In this document: piece after piece, positions 1 to 14,049 of the stretch
Layout: each line of letters begins with the position of its first letter
How positions within the stretch are numbered: position 1 is the stretch's first letter
DNA from: Melanocharis versteri
Lineage: Eukaryota > Chordata > Aves > Passeriformes > Melanocharitidae
Direction: 5' to 3'
Assembly (NCBI GenBank): GCA_013397845.1
Contig: VZTG01000476.1
Location: 219,009-283,008, forward strand
DNA length: 64,000 bases
Made by a program: the position numbers and the translations under genes
Notes under the pieces: model-generated
The model's database searches: none
The model's input: only the letters and a program-made list of their open reading frames with translations
Told to the model about the DNA's origin: nothing

Positions 1-2478
1 CAAGGTTTGCACTGAAGAGGAACAGCTTTCATTCCCTACTGAAATGGCAGTGGAAGATAACATTCCTCTGTGGCACGTGTCTTGCTGAGGTGTAGCAGTC
101 AAATGAACTGCAGTCCTATTGACAGAAAGGGAAAATATAGTCTTGCCTATGTAATGTCTTCCCTTAATGCAACATGACCCCAGCCAAAATTGATTTAATC
201 ATTCAAATAGTATTGTTTCATTTCCCTTATTTCTTGTCTAATTTCGTTTTATGCTGAGGGGCTTGCATGTAATAATTATTTTTGCATTGACATATCTTTC
301 AAAGACTGGTTTTCTTATTTCTTAAAATAAATTTATGAGATGAAACATTAGACCTTTGCCCTCCTTGGCTAACAGGACACAGGCAAAGTAGTTTTTTACA
401 CTTATGTGTTAATTTAGAATATTAAAAATACATTGACTATAAAGTTTTATGTATCTTCTTTTTTGTATGCAGACCTGCAGCTGAAACTTTTACACTGCAG
501 CATATTCTGGGTTATTTGATATTATTATTCTCCTATAGCACAACATGAAAGATACGGATGACTCTTTCTTTTGCTCACTAAAGTTTGCATAAATGCTTGC
601 TACAGGGTCTGTGATTTCTAGTCATTAATGAATCCCAAGGTCTGGTTATGAGGCAGTAAAAGTAAACAGCCACTCATAAATGATAGAACTGCAGGATTTC
701 AGCCCTTCCTAGGAGAACAAGCATAATTTCAAGGCTGTCTGTGATCCATCTTGTCCATCTGGTTTTCCTCATTTAGTATGAAAAATAACAAGATTGGTCT
801 AAAATCCTTCAGAAGTGGGTAAAGTGAGAAACAAGCTGAGAAGCAACTAATAATAACATTGCACTTAAGCTTCAAACTAGTACAAGCATCAACAGAAGAA
901 GTTGCTGCATTTGGTGAGTCCTGAACAATCCATTTAAAATGAGCTCTCCAGAGCAGGTGTGTGGCTACATCTATCCAACATTATTATTCTCCTATACAAT
1001 AGTGTTAACACTATGCAGGATTTTGATTTCCTAGTGTTTATACAAATGCTTGCATTGAGTACTTTCACTGCTAGTCCCTACCAACTCCCCGGATTTTGAG
1101 TCCTTCTCAGACATTGACTCTCCAGCAGAAGGGGAGACACGAGCCCAGGAAAATGACTGTCTGACTCCCTCAGAGTGAAGCCCTCAAATTCCCCCACAGA
1201 AAACAAAGAAGAAACCAGAAGTTGGCTTGAAATGGCTTGTTGAGAAACCTGGCAACAAGGACCTTTTAAAACTTGATTAAAAAAAAAAGGGAGAAAACGA
1301 ATATAAGCATCTCTTGCCAGCTCAGCAGCATGGAGGCCAGATTTGTTTAAGCTGAGGAATGGGCATGTTTGCCTTCAACTCTTTTGAAACAGGTGACAGA
1401 TATTGTGCCAGAAATAATTTACTGACACAATTATTGTTTTCTTTGAGTCAATGTTTGACCTAGACCTAGGGCCAAGTATGTTTATTTTCCTAACATAATC
1501 TCAAGCCATTTTTTCCCTGAAGGTGAGGAAGTTTAGAGTGAGGAAAAGAATTAATGTGCACAGGCACACAGAAAGTTTACTAGTTGGTGGCAATCCAAAG
1601 TTAAAAATATTTGAAACACTGTGCAAGCACATGCACATACCTAGTTGAGAGTCAGAGCCTGTTTGTACAGCCAAAAGCTCGTGTCCTAGCAGGCTGGTCC
1701 AGAAAAATCCCTCCTTCTGCTTCAGCTCCTTTCCAGCTGAGAGGCTGCATGTAAATGTACCCTGACTGCCAAAACAGATCATGGTCTAGGACAACAATGA
1801 GCAATAGGAAAGTAAATACTGAGGTTACATATTTTGGTAATATCTTTTGAAATTGTGGAAGTAAGATGTGAAGATGTGTAGAACTATAGGAGAGCGAAGG
1901 TTGATTTCAGAATTTGACCAAACTGCAAATGTATCTTTGCTCTGAAAAAGCCTTTTAGGGAAGGTCTTTATCTTCTTTACAAAAAATTCCAGTATTTGCG
2001 GGAGAAGCTACCAAATATCTGAGTCTCGCTCTTTTTACCAGTTTAATATCTCTTTCTCACTCCCTGCTCCTTCTGTTTGCTAGCTGTCCCTTCTTTTCCT
2101 CTATACTTATAAAACTTCTGACCTTATATCCACCATCTAGAGAAGGTGTTGGAAAAGTGTTCAGAAGCCTTTAAATTGGAATAACAATTATGAATGACCC
2201 ACAGCCTCAAGGGGAAGGGACAGTGTTGTTATTCTTACACAAGCAATGCTAAATCTTCTCACCATATATTATGATTTTAATTCATAATAATTTCAAATTT
2301 AATTTGCAGCTCGGTTTCTATTCGTTTACTTCATATTAAAGTACTTGAACCAAATGTGTTGGTTCTTCTTTGTATTAATGCCATTCTCCCCTCCTTCATT
2401 TTTTCCCTCTCCTTTGGTGGCTCTTCTCCCTCTCCTGTGCACCAAAAGGGATGGACTTAGGTCTTTTTTTAGGAGACA
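1..2478. other. AT-rich non-coding DNA
   Basis: No gene, RNA gene or mobile element is recognised here. The only structure worth noting is a possible minus-strand exon at 1641-1785, which has a splice-acceptor-like and a splice-donor-like edge and is treated as a finding, not as a gene. The rest is ordinary AT-rich vertebrate intergenic or intronic sequence. Confidence 0.6.
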
Positions 2479-2593
2479 GGGCTCTGAGCAACCTGATCTG
2501 ATTGAAGATGTCCCTGCTCATTTCAGGGGGTAGAACTAGGTGACCTTTAAAGATTCCTTCCAAGCCAAAGTATTCTATGATTTTGTGATTCTG
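2479..2593 (+). mobile_element. CR1 LINE fragment, 3' end, 5'-truncated
   Basis: The stretch follows the CR1 3'-terminal consensus in the sense direction: a gctctgagcaacctgatctg block, a diverged 'tgtccctgctcat' block, 'tagaactaggtgacctttaa', and the terminal 'ttctatgattttgtgattctg' tail, which is a degenerate form of the CR1 octamer repeat. Only about 115 bp of the 3' end remain, as is usual for CR1 because of incomplete reverse transcription. Divergence is high, so this is an old copy. It carries no coding capacity. Confidence 0.85.
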
Positions 2594-3152
2594 AGACAGT
2601 CTTCATGCTGAAAATAAATATTCATTAGCCATCTTTCTGATGCCAGGATGAACTATAACATATTTTGCTGTAATTGTTTTAGGCTTCTGTGTAGAATGTC
2701 TCTTCTTGTAGTAGAAGTAGCAGCTTCAGTTCAGTTAGATCAAAATTTACTCCAAGAGTTTCCCTGTGTCTGCTTGTTTCCTTCCAACACTCTCGAGATA
2801 ATTGCAGGAGTCTGATGAATAACTAGAGTGGATGCAGATTAGATGTACTCCTCCGGATACTCTGAAGTGTGCTGGAGTAGTCAGACCTTTGGTCAGAAAC
2901 ACATTTACATTATGACTCAGCCTTCTGACAATTCCCTCATTAGTAGATATTTAAAAATGAGAGAATAAAGATTCCCATCTGACCCACTCATTTATATTCC
3001 TCTGAACAAGCAAGGCAATGATGTGCAGTGCTTTTGCACTCAGAAGATACTTGGTTTGCACAGCCATGTCGTTAAATTCTCAGCCATGCAAGGATTCCTC
3101 TACAGTACAGATGTGTCCATCCTCCTTGAAACTGTGGTCAGGAAATGCAAAC

Positions 3153-3168
3153 AAAAAAAAAAAAAAAA
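3153..3168. repeat. Poly(A) tract (16 A)
   Basis: An uninterrupted run of 16 A, followed by ttaaaac. It is a short homopolymer with no recognisable retroposon body in front of it. Confidence 0.9.
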
Positions 3169-3310
3169 TTAAAACTGTAGAGTTTTCTTTCAAAGTAGCT
3201 GGGAAAACTGGAGCCCATCATATCTAATAGAGTAATTAAAAGGAGTATTGCTCCTTACTGGGGAGCAATATTCAGATTTTCTGACAAGGTGCAATGAAAG
3301 ACGTGATGGC

Positions 3311-3420
3311 ACTTTGAGCAGCTTGGTTTGGTGGAAGGTCCCTGCCCATGGCAGGGGGTTGGACCCAGGTGACTTTTGAGGTCCTTTGGAACCCAAACTG
3401 TTCTGTGATTCTGTGGTTCT
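3311..3420 (+). mobile_element. CR1 LINE fragment, 3' end, 5'-truncated
   Basis: The sense-strand CR1 3' end is clear: 'actttgagcagcttggtttg', then 'gtggaaggtccctgcccatg', 'gcagggggttggacccaggt', and a tail 'ttctgtgattctgtggttct' that retains the octamer-type 3' repeat. Only about 110 bp are present. It lies 0.7 kb from the copy at 2479-2593 in the same orientation, but the 5' truncation points differ, so these are separate insertions rather than a duplication. Confidence 0.9.
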
Positions 3421-6400
3421 GCTGTAGCAACAGATGGATGGCCCCAAGGATTCATAACCACAGAACACTTCCTGCACCATCTGAAGTGGTCACTTGCAGA
3501 GATGGATTTGTTTGTTGTGGGATTTCTTTTCCAAAAACACCCTTTACTGGGCACTGTGACCTTGCTCTGTGCGCAGAACTGGACTCTGCTCTGTCACAGG
3601 TGGGCTAAGAACCTTTAATGACTATATGAAGGAAATCTATGAAAATTTTTGAAAATGTGGTTTTGCAAAGCCCAGCTTGTCTCAGAAAAGCAGCAATGAT
3701 TCATTGATATGGAGAAGCTCAGCCACAAATCCTATCTGTAGTCAATGATAGCGAGCTCAGATTCAAAGGTTGGATTCTTGGTTGTCAGGGTGAATAATCT
3801 GAGGGCCTGAGTTCATGGCAGCAACCTCAACTCGGCCATCTCGATGTGATGGAGAACTGGAAGTATTTCATAATTGCATATATTTTGGTTTTTCCCCGTG
3901 GTAAGGACAGAGGGCATTTTAGGGGTGCAAACTGCAGGTTTGTGAATACAAGAGCTGTGGGACAGGGAAACTTCCAGAAATCACAGGAAAATTGTAGCTG
4001 GAGTCTTACACATGTGAGATCTGCCAGCTTCAGAGGTAAAGCCAAAGGATGCAGAGAAGAGGTTTTTGAGACCTGTATGGAACAGGGACTTTTATTCTTC
4101 TCTTAAAGTGTCTGATGTTAAACAGAAAACAAAAGAGAGGATTCAGATTACAATGAGGCACATTGTGCCTGCGCCAAAGTAGGATCAAAGGAAGCAGTGT
4201 ATTAGCTTGGAAAGCTTTAGGTCTGGCAGTTGAATAAAGTGGATATTCTTCAAATCATTTCTTGGGAGAAAAATTAAAAATGCAGTATTTGAGCTTTATC
4301 TCATATGTGACCCAAGAATGTAGGTCTTTTATTTCTTACTCTAGATTAAATCCTGTTATACGGTTGCCTTTTGAAGGATATAATTGCTCCAAGGAATCAT
4401 GCTTATACAGCATTCTTCACCTCTTAAAATCAGTCTTAGTTTAGCAGTGCAGCCCTTTGATGGGAATATTTCATTGCCTGTGTAAAGTGGGTTAGGACTT
4501 TGCTCATTCCCTTGTCAACACATATGAATCCTGGCCAAAATAAATGTCATGTCTTATTGGCAGGGACCACTAAAGAAATCTTGGCCTTATTGAGGGGATT
4601 GTGAATGTAGGACTTTTGCAGCTCCAGCATTTATTTCAAAGATTGCAGTATTTTGGAGCAAAGTGTGAAGATCACAACAGTTATTGGCTGTTGCTGCCTG
4701 TATTATGGTTTTTGAGGGGATAGATAATAGCTCTGCTTTGCAAATAAGAAGAGAAGAGTTGTCTTCTGCATTGGTGGATGATTAAAAGAAAAGAGACAGA
4801 AAGGTGTTCATAATTTCCATGAAAAATAAGCTGAAGGTTTCTGAGGGCTCACAAAGGTAAAAATGCTGAAGCAGAATGAAAGAAAAAGTGTGTTGTGTTT
4901 TCACAGTCTTCATTTTTCACGATGTACTGAGGGATTTTTATTTCGTACTATGGACTTCAGTGGGGCTAAGATCACACTGCAAAAGTTGTCAATATATTGG
5001 ACAACACAAAACCAGGAATTGGATTCATCTCACTATTATTAATTATTTTCAAAATGAAAAATAAATATTTTTGCTTAGGTTTACTATAAGTATTTCTGCA
5101 AAATTTATTCCTTCTCTTTCCTGCTTTGGTCATTTGGTGATTCCACTTGCAGATCAGCCTGAAATATAAGAAACAAATGTGAGCATCCAATTTTCTAAAT
5201 TAACATTTTGAAAACATTCCATACTTCTTCTCAATGAAGTTTGAATCCATTATTTAGTTTGCTTTGTAAGACAAAGGTACTTTGTTATTTACCACGAATT
5301 TATTTTCTGTTGAGCAAATTCTGATAGTTCATTCTCAAACTGTCACTGAAATAAAGATTCAGCCATTACAATATCCATAATATAATCATCCATGAATAAC
5401 AAGCAGAATTACAGAGATACAGTGAATTCTTTCTCTGGAAATCAAACTCTGCCAAAAAGATTCGATCTTTTTTTCCATGCAAGAAAAAGATGTATTTGTG
5501 GTTCCATGGAAGTAACTGCATGACTCATAGAAATACACGTTGATATAGTTATTTTTATGTTCTCAGGGTGCAATGAAGGAGTGTTTATAATATTTATGAG
5601 TCAGTGACTGTAGAGATCAGCACTTCCTGCTGATTAATTGTATCAGGCAATGACGTGAGCAGAGGTGAGAAAGCTGCTACCAAGAACAAAACAATATAGC
5701 AATGAGCAATACAAAAGTAGTAAATATCTAAGGATGAAGTGATGCACCTAAAATTATGTAGATGTCAATGTATTTAATATCAATGATGCCAATTTCAATG
5801 AGAAAGCATCAAAGAAGATAGCATGACTCTATGTATAACAATTTGGGTAGGTGAGAATATCAAGATATTGTGTTGGTTAACAGGCACTGAAATCAAAATA
5901 TCTCTCTGCAAAAATAATATAAAGCTCATAAAGAAAGTAAAAATTTGGCTAGATTTAAACTTTAAAAGGATATGTCCCTCAAATCTAAAATCAAATATAC
6001 CATAAGAGATTTCTTTCAGTAGAATTTTTTCATGAGTTGTTGCTGTCTCTGTTTGGTCCAAACCGTCTCAAAGTCAAGTTTTTTGCATAGCAAGACCTGC
6101 GATTCTCAGTGTGGCCAGTGGGCTGCTGCAAGCAGGGAAATGAACTATTGCACTGCTGGGCATGGTCAATGTGCTAAAATGGTTTTGAACATCTTGGGCC
6201 AAATTCTGTCTTCACACAAATATATACTGAATCCTATTTCTACTTTGAAGATTTATTTTTGTGTTACTAAAGACATGATGTCATCTGCTACTTTATTTGT
6301 TTATTTTACTTACATAAGCAATTACACTTACCCACAGATATTCACAGTTGACTTAACAGGGATGGCTTCAGGAATCTGTTTATGCAGAATTTACAAATTT

Positions 6401-6859
6401 TGGGTGAAAGTCTAAAATTGTTCCCTAATTTGATGCTTTGATATATCTGAGTTCTGTGCAGTTTGCCATTAGCATAATTTGGTCTAGAAGTGATGGGAAG
6501 TTGTTAAAGCTTGATGACCATTCAGGCACGTGGATCAGCATAGCCAGCATTCTGATCAACATTGCAGTGTGACGTGAGACCAGGGAAAGAGCAAGGAAAC
6601 TCACAGGTCAGGTGAGATTGTGGATCCCTGCTTGGCAGGAGAGAAACGGGGTACAGGAAGGACTGTAGGGTCAAGGTCTGTGCCTAAAGATAATGATGAA
6701 AGTTAGGAAAATAAACACCTACAGGATTTCCCTATCTAATCCAGGTTGATGCCTTTGTTACCCCAGCCAAAGAACAACTCATGAACATCTAAAGCCAGAT
6801 GTCTGCTGCTTTTGGAGTGCTGTGTGTTCAGCCATTCATTTTAGAGGGGTTATTTTACC

Positions 6860-6883
6860 AAAAAAAAAAAAAAAAAAAAAAAA
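6860..6883. repeat. Poly(A) tract (24 A)
   Basis: An uninterrupted run of 24 A between 'ttttacc' and 'ttgggtttaaac'. No LINE or processed-transcript body was recognised upstream, so the origin is unclear. Confidence 0.9.
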
Positions 6884-8038
6884 TTGGGTTTAAACAACCC
6901 TCTTAGAAAAAGATACTAATGTAAGGAGTGTTCCCAGGCGTGGATCCTTAGGGATGGTGCCGTGCTGCATGCTGGTCTTCAAGGATGAGGGATCAAGAGC
7001 AAGAGATATAGGGAAAATTGAAAACATCCATATTTGATGGGCTGAGACCCAAATGCTGCAACTTAGTGACTGTCTATTTGTCTGAGTCCTGTAAGTCCAA
7101 TCAGAGACCCAAAATTGCCAGGAGGATTCCTTCTGGGCAGGACTAGAGGGACAAGGACCTCATAAGCTTCCTGCTAATGCTTTGTCCATTAATGTTATTA
7201 TCACTGTTTTTGGTATTATTAAACAGAGCTTTAAACTACACAGAACCTCATAACAATAAATGACATTTTTGCTATATTACCTGTTTAATACTACAGCAAT
7301 TGCTTGTAATTAGATATAACTAATAAAAAGGCTTCTTGCCAACATGATCTTTTTAATTAAGTGTTTCATGGCTTCCAGTAAAAGTAAAATATGTTCTGTT
7401 GGTGTTATATTAGCTTGGGACATCTGCCCTGATGATGTAGTTTTTCCTGCTTTTCTCAAAAGTTATCATTTTGTTCCTCACAAGACCTGAAGGCTACTAA
7501 TGTCACATTCTTCGAATATTTGCACTGACTCCCTTTTTCTTTAGATGTCATCATTCAGATTTTGATGCTTTGCTCATTCCCCTTTTTGATCCTTCTAAGG
7601 ATATTCTCAAAAGGAGCTTAGTATTCAACCAAGTGCCTCCCACCAATTTCATGAGCAGTAATGTCAGATCCTGAGGTTCAGAACTTTATCAAATATCAGT
7701 ACCTCCTCGAGTAAGGCTTTATTTAATGACCTTCCTAACATTTCTGAGGAGAATTTTCAGGAGCTGTGGTTCCTGTTCCTGCCTCAGCCTCATGTCAGCA
7801 CTGTCAGTTTTTATTCTGTTGCTCTGTCTGCACCACTGACGATGGATTTTTGGGCCTAAACAACAAAAAAATGTCAGCCACTGTCTGTTAGGAGCCTCCT
7901 ATCTCCTCACATACCCATCCTAACCCAGAGGTGTGATCCTGTCCACAGCAAAACCACCTACAAACAACACAACCCATCCTAAGACCCCGAAACTTAATTC
8001 CTTGTGTATATTAGTGTGTCCCAGAGTTGAGATGGTGA

Positions 8039-8056
8039 ATTATTATTATTATTATT
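8039..8056. repeat. (ATT)6 microsatellite
   Basis: Six perfect ATT units followed by a short T-rich extension. Confidence 0.9.
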
Positions 8057-9143
8057 TTTATAAGGAAAAGAATTCAGGATGGCAGCCCACTAAGAATGAA
8101 CTATAGAAGGTGTCAGCAGGAGGGGATGCTGCCCAGCTACCTCGTTAGAGTACCTGGGCTAATCAATCAGTGGAATTCATCCTTAGCTTGGGTGCTTGAT
8201 CAAAACTTACGGATGTTCAGTGATTGCAATGGAGCTGCAGGTTGAGCTTCAGCCCATTTCTTATATTTATTTTGATTGTGTTGATTTTTCCAAGCTAAGA
8301 CGAAAGAAACGAGCAAATCTCTCCCCATCTGTAGCAGGAAGAAAACATTTCAAGTACACACATATCTTCAGAAAACTGCTTTTTTCACAGTTCTTAGGCC
8401 ACAGCTTTCAGTTCCTCAAATGATTCATTTCAAAGTTAGGTTGACACGGAAAGCTGAGCAGATATTGTTTGCAGAAGGGAAAAAACCAATCTTAATAGAA
8501 ATGCTTGATTTTTCCAGGGTCACTTTATACACATTTACAGTAGAGTTTCAGCTTCATGCTGGCCAGCAGACACTCCTTCAGGGAGATATTTAGGATATTT
8601 GTAGATTATATGAGTGAAAAGAGGCAAAATATGTAATAGAATTACTCTTGCAATTAGACTATTTATTATTTTTAGCTGCAGGATGGTAGTAAGTATGGTT
8701 TTCTGTGCTTGCTCATGGCAAACAAACTAACTATAGAAATGCAAAGTTGTGGAATTTCCATTTCATTTCTTGCCTCATTAATTTCATTAACTTACAAATA
8801 GATGAATACATAAAATTAACAAGTAATTTCCTTTTAATATTTTTAAATTACTCTCTCCAAGTATTCAAACCTTTTAATCTGTTCTTTTAAGGTCTCCATC
8901 TAATTGGTCTTACAGAGGCATAATTGGGCTTTTGTGAATCAGATATCGGTGTGATTGATTATAAGGAAACTAATCAGAAGGTGCCATTCTTGAGATAAAT
9001 GCAATTGTTTCTAAAATATTTGCTTGCAGTCTGTGGTATTTCACTAACTCGGCAGCATGTACGAAATGATGTGTGGGTGGGGTGTGTGAAGGTGTGGATT
9101 TATGTGGGGAAATCAAATCTAGCCTTGGAGGAAATGCTATTTC

Positions 9144-9182
9144 TTTTTTTTTTTTCCTTTTTTTTTTTTTTTTTTTTCTTTT
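9144..9182. repeat. Poly(T) / T-rich tract
   Basis: T12, then CC, then T20, then C and TTTT. Read on the minus strand this is a long A tract, as would follow a retroposed sequence lying to the right, but I recognise no such body there. It creates a poly-Phe run in one forward frame, which is not a gene. Confidence 0.9.
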
Positions 9183-12100
9183 ACAAAGACAAATTGCATG
9201 GGAATTATAGTGTTTCCCATTTAATGGAAGTAGCCTTCATGCTGATGTTTTTCACAACAGTGACAAATGGCAGCTAAAAAGAAAGGGAGAGAATGTAATC
9301 AATCTTTATACCTTTAAAAATAGTTGAAAAACTGAGATGAAAACTCAACCATTTCAAGAGAAAAATAAATAGTTGGAAGCAAACAATTATCTGGAAGAGA
9401 AGGGAAGTGCAGAAGATGATTTGTGACTCAGTGCTGGGTCTTGGAGGAGGCAAAAACTCCTGTTCTGCTTTTCTTTCTTGTTTGGGCCTCCAGTTTCCAT
9501 GGCCACAGCACTGTTACATGTATGTCCAGAAAGGAGAATATTCCCCCAAAAGGCCACAGAGTCTGAAAGCTGAAAATGTGTAAAGGAGAAATTAGGAAGA
9601 AAAATTGATGTCTCCTCCAATTCTCAGGGATTGATGACTGTTAAACAGCAACAGCTGATGGTGTAGTTCAGACTAGAAATCATCCAGGTATTTAACATGT
9701 ATTTAAAGCTAATATTTTAGCTATGCACTAACACAATGTTAATATTTGTTAATATTACTGGAAAAGGCATTAAAACAGGATTTTAAAATAAAGTAAAATA
9801 TTTGACTGAGATCTCACATAGATCAGAATAAACAGTAAAAACACATAATGTAAAAACTTCTGCTGTACCCTCTGAACCCATTCTAAAAGCTCACATAGCA
9901 GACAAAAGATTAAATAGGGAGTCTTGAACATTTTGCTGAACACAAAGGAAATTAACTCCTGGAAGGATTAGATCAGACTCTGCTAGGTGTGCTCTGGATG
10001 ATGGAACATTTGGAGGGGAAAACTCGGCATTTCTCAAATTACACACGTTGAGAAATGAGCTGGTCAGTCAGAAAATGGTCCTCTATTTATTCTGTTATTC
10101 AAATGTCCCTCCTGCAGCTGTGGGTCTCAGCTGGATTTCCAGACTTTATATCAGGCATTCTGTGTCAGGTTTGGGTTTTGTGCCTTTAGAACCTGCCACC
10201 CAAATGTTTTCTCAGACAGAAAGCCTGTTACTGCAATGCATGTTTATTGGAAAAAAAGAGATGTACAGACGCTGACACCTCCAGACTTTTACAAAACTTT
10301 CCATTCTTCCTCTTTAAATCAAGTATTGATTTGGCCTGGGTTCAATGTGTGCTTTTAACTAATGCACCATAATGAAAAGTCATGGCAAGATTACTCAGGG
10401 ATAAGTTTTTTAGATTTAGCTGAACTGCACTGTTTTCATAACTATAATGAAGACACTTAAGGGGATATTTTTCATGCAATGCCTGGCAGTAATCCAATGT
10501 CACCCCCATTAAAATCACCTGGTCAGAAATTAGGCTCCTGGTGCTTGAAAACCGTAATTTTCAAGTAACAAATTATTCTGTCTTTAGTAAAATTAAAAAA
10601 CCCCAAACATATTATTTATATATTTTGCATTTATGATATGAGAACTGAATGCCATTCTTTAAACAGGTGGTAGAAGAGGATGAAAAAAGTTTATCTTTAA
10701 CTTTTACTGAAGCTACAATAGACAAATTGTCGCTGAAATTTTTGGATAACTGTACACAGAAGTTATGAGATCTAAAATAGACATCGATCTTAAAGGACTA
10801 GTTTTTATAATACAGTAAATAGTTTTTCCTTTGGATGATTTCTCACAGACAAGGCATTCTTCACATCCAGACAATTACTGATTACTTATAACTCCCTTTT
10901 CACAATAATCTCCTAGTACAATTTTTAGTATTTTCCCGAGATCCTTTTTCATAGTACCTCGATACGCCTGTCTAACCCAGGTTTCCACTTCCCCACAAGG
11001 AGCTTATAAGGCTTATTCTTACGCTCTGTTACCAGACTGGGGGAGAAGATCTAATTGTTGCACTGTGTCTGAGCTGTCTCCTTTCTTTCTGACTTCACCT
11101 CTGGACTTGTCTACTCAAGACTTCAAAAAACCCTCGGCAGCCTTTTTAGGAGAGCTGTGCCACCCACAGAGACTTGCTTCATGGCTGTGTGTTTGCAGAT
11201 GGTCGGAACAGGACAGGGTTTGGCTGCAGATTTTCTTTCTGTTGCACCCGAAGGCACTGTGGAAGGTGAATTCTCTTTATTTTCCCTCTGGGGAGTGGAC
11301 GAGCTGCTCTCGTTTCGGCTCCTGGTACCAATTTTACTCTGAGATTTGAAAACCCATTAATGTCTAACCACCCTCAGTAACATCTAAATATAGGCCCATC
11401 TCTGACCACTCTTCTGTGTGTGTCCTTGTCTGGCAACTTTCTTTCACACATTTCAAGCATGACGCTTGTCTAACACAGACTTCCCAAACTCATCATGCTC
11501 CACTGCTTCTGACATCTTAATTTACTGCTCTGCCTCTTTCACCCACTTCTTACTCTGTGCTTTTTCTCTGGTCTTCTGCAGACTATTCAAAAGGAGATTA
11601 AAATCTAGAGTTGCTCCTATTGGTGTTTCTTCTCCTTGTCCTTTTCCCAGCAGATCCTTCACAGGTTGATTTCCTCGAAGCACTGTTTTGTGCCTACGAG
11701 TCCTGAGCAGAGATTGGGGTGGTCAGCAGTGGTGGCTCAAATGCCAAGGGACAATCCCTTTTAAACAGAGTGGAAAAGCCTTCAGAAATCTGGCTTGCCC
11801 CTGGAGAAGTCAGGACCTCAGGTGGCTCATGAGAAAATACGAGCAGAGAGCCAATGACCAAGTCTGAAGGATGGATGTTCCCTTCTCTGAAACCTGACCC
11901 GCCACTGTGGGCTCAGGAAGGCAGCCTGCAACACTCACTTGGAGTGCACAAGGTGACACCGGCAGCCAGAAAGTGTCTGCAAGCAAGATGAAAACTCAGT
12001 TTGCTGGGAACATCTTTGTCAACGTCGAGATTCCCAAAATAAAGCTACAGTTCAGGGAGGGTCAGGGAGAAAAAGTAGCAAAATGCCAGCAAAACTGGGA

Positions 12101-14049
12101 AATGCTATCAAAGCATCTGACAAGCTCAGCAAATACTAGAATTGCCTCTCCAGTGAAGTTTAATTAAAAAGTCTATTGTTTCCATTATTGCTTAATGATT
12201 CCTCCAAAAGTAGAACAAAAGTTTATTTTAGAGGTTAATTATTCCTGGAATTTTAAAGGGATGTGGGAGTATTTTCCTCTATCTATTTGGTAACTGAACC
12301 ATTAAGGACAGAGAAGCAAATGGTGGTGTAAGAATTGGTGAAAACAATTTAGGTCTCAGAAGAAAGCGCCTCATGTCAGATATCATGGTGTTGTTGCATA
12401 AAAAACAATCTCCCAGCAAATTAAGTTAACTTTCTGTGCTGGAAAAAAAACTTGTCAATGACTTCTCCCCATTTGCTCCTGAATTCTAACTGAGACTCAG
12501 CATGAGGAAATGGCGCAGTTGTTTCTGCAAGCAAACGAGAAAATGGATCCATCAGGGCATAGCGCTCACTGTGCAGCCAAGAAACCTTGATTCTGCTCCC
12601 TCATACTTGTCTATGCTAATTGCCGTGCTGGGTTTTGTCATCTATCCAATAAGTCATGCATCAAAACTCAGGATTCAACATTAAAACCTCATGCTAGTTA
12701 AAAAAAAAATAGTTCTGAATTAAATATTTTTCAACATGGTGAATTGTGAAATTGATTGTTGCATGAGGCTGTTGCATATTATTTCACTTTAGGTAGAGAA
12801 AAGAGCTGAAGAAGTATTGTTATGCACAGGTTCCTATATCAGCTTATTTTTCTATCAACTGCATGTCTTTCAGAAGTGCATTAATCAGTTTACTAACATC
12901 TGACATGTGAAGTTTATTTTTTCTCATTCCTCTCTCAAACAGTTAAGTGGCAACAATAATAAATGCCATAAAAGGCTGAATTTCCAAAAGCACCAAAAGA
13001 GAGGTCAGTACAACCCCTGTTTCCCAGTCATGTAGAGCAGATATTTAATTACAACCAAGAACCTTACTTCCTTAAGATGTGTGCCATGACCTGCACTGCC
13101 CACACTGAGGCAGTTCACAGAAATTATCCAGGTTATGAGAGTCAAGGATACACTGAACATTTTTCTGAGATAATAAAGGTGCTCCAGTAATAATTTCACT
13201 ATAAGTCAATCATAGCAATACAGAAAATATAGCAATTCCAGTCTCTTGAAAAGACAATATTATTACCTGCTCCACAACTAAAGGTATTTTGAAAGTTTCA
13301 GATAATGTAAACTTTGACTGAATAGAAGAGAAAGAGCCCATATTTAAATTTCTGAGGATTTCCTGTGAAGAAAACATTTTAAGAGGGTGCTTGTGCAGGT
13401 GCTTTTCACCTGCATGCTCAGTGGCATATCTGGAAGGTGCTAATATTTCTTAGGCTAGCATTTTTGATAGAAAATCTGTGTTAATCATCTGTATTCCAGC
13501 TGAAGTGCAAATGGGGATTAAAAGTTTTGGTGACTCTGTGTTGAAGTGTGAGGTGCAATTGGTGTGCTGCAGGGGGACCTTGCAGTATATATTATGTTCA
13601 TATCACCAATTTTTATTTAATTTGATTGCATCTAGCTATCTATTCACTTCTCAGATTAGCTTCAGAAACATGCATCAATATCCCAAATATTTTTTTTTTT
13701 TTTATTTGTCATTATCACCAGTTTCTACACTTTGTTGTTTTTACGAGCAGTGCTCATTTTCCCACTCAACCTTTAACTCCTTTAATTTCTGGGACAATGT
13801 GACCATTAGAATATTTACCATTAGAAGCAGGAGCATATATGAAACGTATTAGTTGTTTTTCAGTAGTTTTCAAAGGGCATCCATGTTTCACTGAAATTTT
13901 TAGCAGGTGTTGCCGTGTATCTATCTTTTAAGTACACAGAGAGGACAAGGAAACTCTTGGAGCCCTGGGCTCTCAGTAACTTCAATCCTCTAACCTTGCT
14001 TAATCTCATGGCTTCTGAATGGGTTTGAACCAAGGACCTGATGGTGAAA

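Larger units (their letters stand above)
3421..14049. other. Long AT-rich desert with homopolymer tracts
   Basis: No gene is supported. Frames of 60-130 codons occur but lack splice context, codon bias or recognisable domains. Contents are simple repeats only, listed separately where notable: poly(A) at 6860-6883, (ATT)6 at 8039-8056 and a T-rich tract at 9144-9182. A shorter T12-type run lies near 13,690. Confidence 0.6.

Noticed and set aside
14015..14035. Sequence gggtttgaaccaagg considered as a tRNA B-box
   Set aside because: It does not match the GGTTCGANTCC box well, and no A-box or cloverleaf can be drawn around it.
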